Shown: piece after piece, positions 56,542-64,000 of the stretch
Position numbering within the stretch: the first letter of the stretch is position 1
How the letters are laid out: every line of letters starts with the position of its first letter
Origin: Steinernema hermaphroditum
Taxonomy: Eukaryota > Nematoda > Chromadorea > Rhabditida > Steinernematidae
Reading direction: 5' to 3'
Length of the DNA stretch: 64,000 bases
Assembly: GCA_030435675.1 (NCBI GenBank)
Contig: CM059624.1
Span: forward strand, 13,354,769-13,418,768
Position numbers and translations under genes: made by a program
The notes under the pieces: model-generated
The model's database searches: none
What the model was told of the DNA's origin: nothing
Seen by the model: the letters and a program-made list of their open reading frames with translations, nothing else

Positions 56542-57465
56542 CTAAACGAAGAAGATGATGATATCATCCGTCTTTTTCAGAAACTCTAGTTCGCCTACTT
56601 CCTTTTCTTTTCCGTTGCATTCGAGAAAGAGATAGGCGAGAGACTGTCCGTTGAGGAACTTGTATGGTCTCGACGATTCGCGGAGAATGCTGCGGTAGAA
56701 GAACCGATGGTCCTTCACAATGGAGTCGCTTTCTTCGTTCGAGCAGAGTTCCAGTTTCCCTTCCAATAGCGTTGAGACGCTAACATCACACACTTCGGGT
56801 GACTGTAATTGAATATTTTTACCCTTCAGGCGTGCACTGTTCTCTGCGCAGAACTGGAACAGCTCCTCCAGAACGGCAGCATCGTAGAAGGTCAGACGCA
56901 AAGTGTCGAACTGATCTTGGACGAGAACACTCTTGATCAACCCAAACTCAATTGCTCCACAACCCTCATAGCAAACCACGAGCTGTTCTAACTTGCACGT
57001 ATCCACAAGTTGTTGGCACAGTTCGATCGCTGTTTCTTCGAGTTCCTCTAAAAGACTAAAACACGTCAGACCCTTCCATAAACATGCCCAGTCGATCCAC
57101 TCCTTGCTTATGGTATCTGAGAGCACAGATAAATCACATTCGTGATCCCCTTGTACTTCACGTATACGTTCGGATATGTTGCATTTCACGGGCCCTTCAT
57201 AGGGTCCACAGAGAACTATGCTGACCAGCTCCATGAACTTCTCACGCGGTGTTGTTGAACTTTCAAATCCACATCGGCTGTAGTTGTAGATCTCTTCCTT
57301 TACGATAACATCGTTTTTAATGTTAAATGCATAATCATAACGATTTTCGAACATCTCATGTGCGAACGCTCCGTAAGGTCCAACTAGATCTCGCAATTTC
57401 CCGATCGTTGGAGTGTAAAGCATTGAGAACAGAGCATCGTAAAAGTTCAGAGGCAGACGATTCAT
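56542..57465 (-). CDS. F-box-like lineage-specific family protein (copy 7)
   Basis: An intronless gene of 307 codons. The frame is open from 57504, but the ATG at 57465 begins MNRLPLNFYDALFSMLYTPT. It is the closest relative of copy 4: SKEWIDWACLWKGLTCFSLL, IELCQQLVDTCKLEQLVVCY, GLIKSVLVQDQFDTLRLTFY, LELCSNEESDSIVKDHRFFY and LAYLFLECNGKEKEVGELEF, ending DDIIIFFV. The TATA-like GGATATAAGG lies 52 bp upstream. The differences from copy 4 are mostly conservative, suggesting selection on an active protein. The function is unknown. Confidence 0.7.
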   Translation of the reverse strand: MNRLPLNFYDALFSMLYTPTIGKLRDLVGPYGAFAHEMFENRYDYAFNIKNDVIVKEEIYNYSRCGFESSTTPREKFMELVSIVLCGPYEGPVKCNISERIREVQGDHECDLSVLSDTISKEWIDWACLWKGLTCFSLLEELEETAIELCQQLVDTCKLEQLVVCYEGCGAIEFGLIKSVLVQDQFDTLRLTFYDAAVLEELFQFCAENSARLKGKNIQLQSPEVCDVSVSTLLEGKLELCSNEESDSIVKDHRFFYRSILRESSRPYKFLNGQSLAYLFLECNGKEKEVGELEFLKKTDDIIIFFV

Positions 57466-57516
57466 TGCGCAAGTCGAAACTGCGGGGAGATTTCGATGCC
57501 TCATATTGATTTAATT

Positions 57517-57526
57517 CCTTATATCC
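57517..57526 (-). promoter_or_regulatory. TATA-like element GGATATAAGG of copy 7
   Basis: Same word and similar distance as for copy 4, preceded upstream by GCATCGCATTGG-type sequence that also precedes the deletion copy at 54311. Confidence 0.4.
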
Positions 57527-58120
57527 AGAAGAAAAGACCAATGCGATGCATTTTGGTAGCGTCGTTTGGCGTGTTCTAAAGAGTGTTCTCGCGGGATACG
57601 GTAATAATCGATTTGAAGTTGATACCGCCATGGAATACGGTAGTCGCTGAGATGACTGGTGGTCCAGAGATAGAAGAGCGTGTTGACCGTTTTCATTCAA
57701 ATCTGCCTAATGAAGTGATTTTCACTGTCTGGGAGACAGACACCAAAAAGAGGATTGTTGTGTGATGCTCTGCATAAACAGCATCGACTTCCGATGCTAG
57801 TTCACGTTAAATTCGTCATGCTGTTTGCAGGACCGGCTCTGGGCTGCCAAGATCTGCCTGAAAATGAAAGAGATCATTTACTGACAGAAATCCACTGAAG
57901 ACCTGTGTAGTAATGAATTGTGTCAGTTTATCACATTCAAACATTTCCCACTTCTCTGTGGACCGTTTTCAAATTATTTCACTCGGTAGGCACATCGTTG
58001 GCCAATACTGGGACTGATATGCTTTATCCGAGAAGGTTCTCCAATATGCCGTAAGTCAGTCAGAGGTTCTTCTCCGATTATTTGTCCTTTTTAGCATTTG
58101 TTTAAACCGAGAGCTTTTAA
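57527..58120. other. Stretch with one coding-like short frame
   Basis: A plus-strand frame at 57583-57765 (60 codons; ends EVIFTVWETDTKKRIVV) has balanced composition but no recognised family and no visible splicing partners. Nothing else is seen. Confidence 0.3.
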
Positions 58121-58256
58121 ACAGAGAGCACTTCTGATGAGCATCGGGATCATCATGTTCCCCGATGCACAGATTGCTGTCCCCCCGACACCGCCTACAC
58201 CGACTCCGACTCCCCTTCCTTCGCCTGTGCATCAGCATAAACCATCTGTGGCGTAC
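58121..58256 (+). pseudogene. Partial copy of the small membrane-protein gene
   Basis: About 130 bases beginning ALLMSIGIIMFPDAQIAV match the middle of the gene at 58579-58969 (ALLMSIGIIMSPDAQIAV and the Pro/Thr-rich run). The copy then runs directly into the reverse-transcriptase fragment, giving a fused open frame at 58098-58583 that is not a real gene. Confidence 0.7.
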
Positions 58257-58261
58257 CTCCC

Positions 58262-58545
58262 GCTGATCAGTGACCTCATCGACTCAGTTGGAAGCAAGAA
58301 GTACTTCTCAACATTCGACTTCACATCAGGCTTTTGGAGACTTCCACTTGCAGAAGAAGACCGCCTTCATCACCTTCATGGGACTCTTCGAGTCCCTAAG
58401 GATGCCGTTCGGCCTGTGTGGAGCCCCAGCGACCTTCCAAAAGGCCATGCAAGAGATGAGAAGAGAAATCACAGCCGCAGCATTTATCTACCTCGACGAC
58501 ATTGTAATTGCCAGCAATACAGAAGAAGAACACGTCAGGCGGCGA
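58262..58545 (+). mobile_element. Ty3/gypsy-type reverse transcriptase fragment
   Basis: Frame 1 reads SDLIDSVGSKKYFSTFDFTS and GFWRLPLAEED. After a frameshift at about 58350 frame 2 reads KTAFITFMGLFESLRMPFGL, CGAPATFQKAMQ and FIYLDDIVIAS. These are motifs of the LTR-retrotransposon reverse transcriptase palm, including the catalytic YLDD. Only about 95 residues remain, with no RNase H or integrase. It is wedged between the partial and the full copy of the membrane-protein gene. Confidence 0.85.
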
Positions 58546-58578
58546 CCGCGGATTTCTCTGTCGCTAAGCCGACCCCAC

Positions 58579-58969
58579 GATGAACCCGTGGCACTATGTA
58601 TCTATTGGCTCTGGTGCCGTGTATACGGCATTCGTCGTGGTAAAGATCGCACTCACTGTGCTTAAAAAGTTTTTGAACGAGATCCTATTCGATGTGCTCA
58701 TGCTGGTAGCCTCTGAGCTGACGGCAGTCGCGTGCGGCGTGTTCACGGGTGCACTTCTGATGAGCATCGGGATCATCATGTCCCCGGATGCACAGATCGC
58801 TGTTACTCCGACACTGCCTACACCGACTCCGACTCCCCCTTCTTCGTCTGTGCTTCAGCATGTACCACCGACGCTTTCGTTTTCATCTCCTCTGTCGCCC
58901 GTCGCCGATCTCCCCCACATCTCCTTATCGAACCATATTCATAACCATATCAATAAAGGTTACCGATAA
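58579..58969 (+). CDS. Small predicted membrane protein, unknown function
   Basis: An open frame of 129 codons starting MNPWHYVSIGSGAVYTAFVV. Two hydrophobic spans are likely: about residues 7-28 and 38-66 (including VLMLVASELTAVACGVFTGA and LLMSIGIIM). A Thr/Pro-rich tail (TPTLPTPTPTPPSSS) and a Ser/Pro-rich end follow. AATAAA overlaps the stop region at about 58952. No family is recognised. The partial duplicate upstream covers the second span and the Pro/Thr run. It could be one exon of a larger gene. Confidence 0.4.
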
Positions 58970-59343
58970 TCAGAGCTTGAATAGGAATAACACACGCATG
59001 TCCGAGAGTGCCGTCGCTCACCTTCCGCCCGGCGCCGTTCATCCACTCGCCGCCACCACGCACCCATCCGTGCCTCGAATACCACTCCAGCTGCTCGTCC
59101 GCCTACCCGTATAAAGTTTACGAACTTTACCGGCCTCGAGTGTCATGAGGACATTTGGTACAAGGCTATAAGCGCTTTCAAAATCTCTACCATTAGAAGG
59201 ATCTTGCCACTTGCCATATGTAAGTGCTCACAATTTTCGACAAGAATGGTGATTCTTATGTTAACAGGTTCTGCGCAGCCATTTCTCCATGGTAATAAGA
59301 ATAACATTGGGTATAAACTGCTCATGTTATGTGGAAATCGTAA
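58970..59343. other. Intergenic spacer
   Basis: Between the membrane-protein frame and the 3' end of the astacin-like gene. Nothing recognisable. Confidence 0.4.
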
Positions 59344-61492
59344 TTATGCGTCAAAAGGAACCAGGCCAAGGAACGGACCACTGGCGAGGGGCACGACATC
59401 TTCGGCCCTTTGCTTAGGAGCTTCTTGGACTCGGACTGCTACGAATTCGACCAGGAATCTCATGGCGCTCTTGGGGGCCGCGTAGTTGACCTGCCAGATG
59501 GGGTAGGGATCCAGGTCGACATCGTCGTTGGTGAGACCGATTCGTCCACTTTGATCACAGTATCTGAAAAATATGTTCGGCTACGATTACGGTAAGTCTC
59601 TACTTTTGGTCGCCCTGGTAGTTGAGGTCGCGGTCGAAGAACTGGATTCTGACGAAGCCAGTGGTCGGTGTGCAGTGGCAGATGTCGCCGTGGCACTCGG
59701 GGCCGTCGAAGTTCTTCAGCTTGATGCGTCCCTGGAGGTTGTATCCAGGAGGTGCGAGGATGACGCTGCCACAGGTGCCTCTACCGTAGTTCAGCGTGCT
59801 CTGGTAGGTCGTCTTGGCAGTCAGGTTCACGTGAGGTCCACACACAGCGGGGGTGGAGGTGATCTCGCAGTTTTCGCCTTCTTTGTCTTGCGGACAGATG
59901 CACTGGGAGCAGAGACGCGGTTCCATGAACCCGCTGTTACAGTTCTTGGCGGGACAAACGTCTGAAATGAGGCATCTGCTTTGAGCTAAGTCTTTTTTTT
60001 TGGTCTAATCACCATAAAAATGATTATATTTGGGCTTTTCTTTCAGTTGCTGCTTCGATGCGTTGGTCTCAGATGGATACCCAACTTGGTGATTAAATAA
60101 ATGATGTGTGCGCATGTTGCTCCATAAGAACGCATTCAGAAAGTTAGACCGTCAGATGAATCAAATATAAAAAAATTTTTGCACAAAGCACCTTTAGCGT
60201 AATTTTTGTTTACTGCGCAGATTACAGTTTATCTACTTTTCATTTCAGACATTTTAGAAGGTCATCGTATTAGTCGACCACTTGTGGACAGAGCATTCGG
60301 TCGCTTGTGAGGATACTGCAGCTTTAGTATTGTGTTCTACTGTGACGTGCTTACTATGCCCGAATTCTGAAAGGGCATGACAGATAATCATTTCATGTAC
60401 ATTTGCTATTTAAATTTTTGAGAACTCCGTCTCCGGGATGTCCGGGTTGGGCAGTATTTTACTCTTCAGCTTCTGGCGCATCGAATGAGCCCAGGCTCGG
60501 ACAAGTGCGTACAAAACGCGGGAACGGTGTCCGTCATGGGAGTCGTGTTGGGACCCGCAGACTGACAAAGTTCATGCTCTTTGCTATTTCTTGGAAACCG
60601 TCACTTTTTCCGAGAAATTGACTTTACCATCGTGTTCAACGAGCACAAACACAGGGGCACACATATTTCCAGAAGTTTTAAAGCGCTTTTTATCCATGAC
60701 CGGGTCCCTTTAAGGTTAAACTAGCCAACTATTTTTGCTTCTGCAGAACAGTTCGGAAACGTCATATATTTTTCTGTTAAGTGGCACCATATAAGTGATC
60801 CTAATCGTTCTTAGTTCTGAGTCACAAGTCCCGACTTGTTAAATGCATCTCACCCTACTTTCCAAGTTTGATCTTAGCCGACTATTGTTCTTAAAATTCA
60901 CTACATTTCTACAAGCACCTTTACCTCCACAGTAGATGTCGTTGATCCTTTTGACGTCCTCAAACGAAAATCGGTCCTCTCCAGTCACCACAGTTTCCTT
61001 CTCGACCACAATATGCTTCTTTGATTCACAGGATTCGCCGATGACCTTCAGTGAGGTGTAAATGTAGTTCACTGCATCGACTATGGAGCCAACACAGGCA
61101 GGGTCGACGATGACCTTTGGACCAAAATCGTCGCTTTCGAGGCCGACCTTGTCGCATCTAGATGTGCCAGTAGAGGTGGTCTACCTGTAGCGCATACCCA
61201 TATCTCTTGTGGAACCAGATCCTCGCAGCGATCGAGCTGTTCACAGCGAACGGATCAGTGGAGATGTCCAGACAGGTTGTGTCTCTCCAGATTTCCATCG
61301 CGGTCTTGATGTTTCGATATGATTCTGTAGAAAACGTACAGTCAACATTAGACAGTTGAACTAACCAGTGTTGAGAAAGTTCCCATCGATGTTCCAGACG
61401 AGAGTGTGACCATTTGATTTCCGCGGAACGCAGGGCGACCCGTGAGTGGTGGACGCGACGACGACGACGAGCAACAGCCCCAAAGTTCGCAT
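59344..61492 (-). CDS. Astacin-like protein with lost zinc-binding motif (pseudo-protease)
   Basis: Five exons, 61492-61366, 61324-61198, 61157-60925, 59961-59604 and 59563-59344, join exactly in phase to 354 codons; introns 1, 2 and 4 are 40-41 bp, intron 3 is 963 bp. Residues 1-18 (MRTLGLLLVVVVASTTHG) are a signal peptide. The next 140 residues follow the astacin domain (AMEIWRDTTCLDI, GCDKVGLESDDFGP, ...FSFEDVKRINDIYCG). Then come an EGF-like module (CNSGFMEPRLCSQCICPQDK) and a CUB-like region (TLNYGRGTCGSVILAPPGYN, IKLKNFDGPECHG), the layout of nematode NAS proteins. Where astacins have HExxHxxGxxHE, this protein has NYIYTSLKVIGE, so all three zinc histidines and the catalytic glutamate are gone. 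It is probably secreted and not a working protease. Confidence 0.85.
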
Positions 61493-62195
61493 GGTCACCG
61501 AATGACCGATATCTGATAGGACCGCACTGGCGGTGAGTTTATCAGCTCAAGAGGGTGGGCAAACATTTTTGGAGGTTTTCTGCGCCTACGTAGTCGACGA
61601 ACATCTTGGGAATGGGAACAGACAAGCCAGTAAATAGGGGGATGGAAGGTCAGCGTGTCCATGTGGGGACTATTATGGAGATGTGACCGTTTTTGACCGC
61701 GTATCCAAGAAGTCAAAAGAAGAGAGATGCTCGAGAGTCGAGATTCCGACTCGATTGGCTTTTGGGGAACGAGTCCGGATTTAAGACTCGACGAGCCCGT
61801 AAAATTTTTTTCGAGTCCGGGCTCGGAATCGTTTGGATTTTGGACTCGATCGGCATCGCTGGCTCACAGCATAGAAGATGACCGAAACGAAGTGATTTTG
61901 AATGAGTACAGCGATGAAGAGCACTCATATTCCGAAGACAACACAACGCCAACGAACAATGGCAAATTTGTCTTATTCTAAGCATTTCTGCAAGTGCCTT
62001 GATCACCAATAATGTTACGGTGCACCATTTCCCCGGCGGTCAATAAACGAGCCATTTTTGTTTTGGCCATTCGTGGCCAGTGGCCAGTGGCCAGTTTGGC
62101 CGCCGGCAAATCGAAACCAGAATCAACACCGAAAATAGCGTTTTTGGCTACTACATTTATTAATTGAATTTACGTGTGAACATAACAGGAGGCAC
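61493..62195. other. Upstream region of the astacin-like gene
   Basis: Contains a block rich in GAGTCCGG/GACTCG words (61730-61850), which gives overlapping open frames on both strands; a similar wording recurs at 63600-63670. A plus-strand frame ending EEHSYSEDNTTPTNNGKFVL (61970s) is coding-like but unidentified. A short GGCCAGT tandem lies at about 62078-62100. Confidence 0.35.
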
Positions 62196-63168
62196 TTAAG
62201 AAAACAGCACAATTACCTCGTCTGTATCGGTTAGGAAACCCAACTCGGCCACTTCCTCACCCTTTTCTTCACGCTCGATAAAGACAAAAATGTTGTGTTT
62301 GTCGTCCGTTATCAATTCAGATTTGATCTTGTAGGCTTGCGACGACATATTCAGTTCCGACCGATGGAAGTAGAAGAGCTCCTTTTCGATATATTCACAT
62401 TCCTCTAGTGAACACAGTTGCAGATCACCTTTAAGGTCCGTGGCGACGAGTCTATTGTTGAAAAGGAGCACCATCTCTTTTCCGATCATTTTTTCACGGT
62501 TCTCTTCCCAAATGTTAAAAAGCTCCTCAAGGAGCACACAGTCTCGAAGAATCAACGTCTTGAACTGCTTGTGACATAGGGCGATTTCGATAACATCAAT
62601 TTCCGGCGAAAGCAGAGAAAGCTGGTAATTAAAGTGTAGCCAATCTAGGCGTCCTGCTTCAACAAGGGTTTTATAGAACGCAAGAGCTTAATCTTCAGGC
62701 TCTTCGGTGATCTGTAATAGGGACAATCTTGGGAATGACCGGGCCCAATTCATCCATGCTGGGCTGATTGTGGAACATTCGAGAAGCACCTCGCAATGCG
62801 CATAGCGATTCTGTATCCTATCGTGAAATTTTTCGGTGACCTCGTCGTTCTTACCGCGAAGAGTGACGCAGACCATGTGTGCGTACTTCTCAGGCACAGG
62901 TGAACACATTTCAGTGCATTTCTCTATACGACTGTCCGAGCAGAGGTTCCGCTCTTCATTTACGATCATATTATTCTCAATTTCCAGTTTATAAAAACAA
63001 AGATTCTCATAAAAAAAATTATTTTTTTTTTGCAATTATTTTTTATTTGCAATTATTTGCAAATATTCCGAATGTGCATGGTAGATGTTGAGCCGCGCAG
63101 ATCGTTTCCATTATGAGTATAGGGATTAGATGGTCATAGAAATTTGGTGGCAGGCTGTCCATCATGAA
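62196..63168 (-). pseudogene. Broken F-box-like family member
   Basis: Three pieces in family order are out of frame with each other. 63168-63049 starts MMDSLPPNFYDHLIPILIME and ends at a stop. 63035-62688 carries ENNMIVNEERNLCSDSR, PEKYAHMVCVTLRGKNDE and SPAWMNWARSFPRLSLLQ, then a stop. 62555-62196 carries LQLCSLEECEYIEKELFYFH and FVFIEREEKGEEVAELGFLT, ending EVIVLFS. A long A/T homopolymer-rich patch near 63010-63050 accompanies the first frame change. Sequencing error in that tract could explain one break, but the stop near 62688 needs a second. Confidence 0.75.
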
Positions 63169-64000
63169 ATTTAAAAACAGCACGTTGATTGAACGCCGAT
63201 ATGGTGATCAATAGACGGTAACAATGCTATTTTATGGAGCTGTGAAGAGAAAATACATCGTTTTTAAAGAAGTCGGTCGCCCTGCTGCCAAATTGTGTGT
63301 GAAAGTGAGGCCACAGGGTCTTACCGCGAAGAGTGATACAGACGGTATTCGTGTAATTCTGTGGAAGACCGCTCACCACCGCGACACGAGTGGGACCTCT
63401 ATACGAGTTTACGAGAAATGTAATAAATGACGCGATGAACCACGTGCTCAGATAGGTCAGATAACAAACCCTGTGGCAGTTGTGAGATTTCCGGCTTCCA
63501 GAGGGAATTGGGACACCCGGAAGCCGTATTTTGAAGCCATTGTGAGCGAGGAAATGAGCCGAAAACACTAGCAATTTCCAAGTTTTCCACCCAAATTTGG
63601 ATGTAAATTCGGACTCGTATTGGACTGGAGCCCGGAAAAATTTTTGGATTTCGGACTCGTTTCCTATCACTGGTCCCCCCACCGCTGACAAACAAGATGT
63701 CCGACTCCAGGAATCCGGCTGTGTGAGAAGTCATCCTGAAGGTCGCCGCCGCTCTAAAGACCAACAAAGACGCAACTTCCCGACCATGGACTCATCTCTC
63801 GTGCCTCGAAGCCTCCCTGTGCCGCAAACGCCTCGAGTAGTAGATCCGTGGCCGTTTCTGGAGGTTCGACAAATCCCAGATGCCCCGTGAAGCACGCCGC
63901 TACCGATTTTTGGCATCAACAGTACGCCAGGGACGAAGCCGGCTGCCAGAGACATCCTCTGTTCGCCTAGTATTCAGTGTCAGGCGAAACGTCATTGATT
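63169..64000. other. End of window with family and repeat fragments
   Basis: On the minus strand about 63365-63320 reads NYTNTVCITLRGK, a relic of the family's YAHMVCVTLRGK block. A TACGAGTTTACGAGAAATG word at 63397-63420 matches the end of the dispersed repeat found at 4.2 kb and in the palindrome. The 3' 300 bases have open frames on both strands without recognised content, and any gene there runs off the window. Confidence 0.4.

Noticed and set aside
58098..58583. 161-codon gene spanning the Pro/Thr-rich piece and the RT fragment
   Set aside because: It is a chance fusion of a partial duplicate with a frameshifted retroelement piece.

Overview
The window looks like nuclear DNA of a nematode. 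Its genes carry many introns of about 40-47 bp with GT...AG ends. The recognisable products are animal-type: a DGAT2-family acyltransferase, a Skp1-related protein, a NACHT/WD-repeat protein of the NWD type and an astacin-like protein with EGF and CUB regions. There is also a lineage-specific family of about 300-residue proteins beginning M-[ND]-x-[LVI]-P-x-x-F, in at least seven intact copies plus fragments. No bacterial operons, tRNA, rRNA or CRISPR arrays were seen. The exact species cannot be read from the sequence.

Layout. 0-4.6 kb: no supported gene, a few dispersed repeats. 4.9-6.5 kb: a spliced gene of unknown function with a dead mariner-type transposase remnant in its large intron. 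7.3-10.5 kb: two members of the F-box-like family on opposite strands. 11.5-12.0 kb: a short Skp1-related gene. 12.5-14.0 kb: a DGAT2/MOGAT acyltransferase (4 exons, 335 aa). 14.3-15.0 kb: an RRM protein (4 exons, 192 aa, minus strand). 16.0-18.3 kb: the N-terminal and NACHT part of an NWD-type gene. 19.0-20.5 kb: a block almost without cytosine on the given strand. 20.5-38.5 kb: an 18-kb tandem satellite. 38.65-41.13 kb: the WD-repeat C-terminal part of the same NWD-type gene. The two NWD parts are frame-compatible, but the middle of the protein is missing.

42.5-57.5 kb is a cluster of the F-box-like family (five intact genes, several broken ones). In its centre, at 49.6-53.7 kb, lies a near-perfect 4.1-kb palindrome. 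Each arm carries a spliced gene whose C-terminal half resembles the cytoplasmic tail of the ER ubiquitin ligase Hrd1/SYVN1, flanked by inverted 5' fragments of the F-box-like family. 58.1-59.0 kb has a Ty3/gypsy reverse-transcriptase fragment next to a small predicted membrane protein gene with a partial tandem copy. 59.3-61.5 kb is a complete five-exon astacin-like gene whose zinc-binding motif has been lost; a partial copy lies at 55.9-56.4 kb. 62.2-63.2 kb is a broken family member.

The common theme is ubiquitin-ligase-like parts (F-box-like proteins, a Skp1-like adaptor, Hrd1-tail-like genes) in an unstable, repeat-rich region. A functional link between them is inference only. The most unusual observation is that the cytosine-poor block next to the satellite lines up, at least over its last 500 bases, with satellite sequence from which the cytosines have been dropped. 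This points to a base-specific sequencing fault rather than biology.
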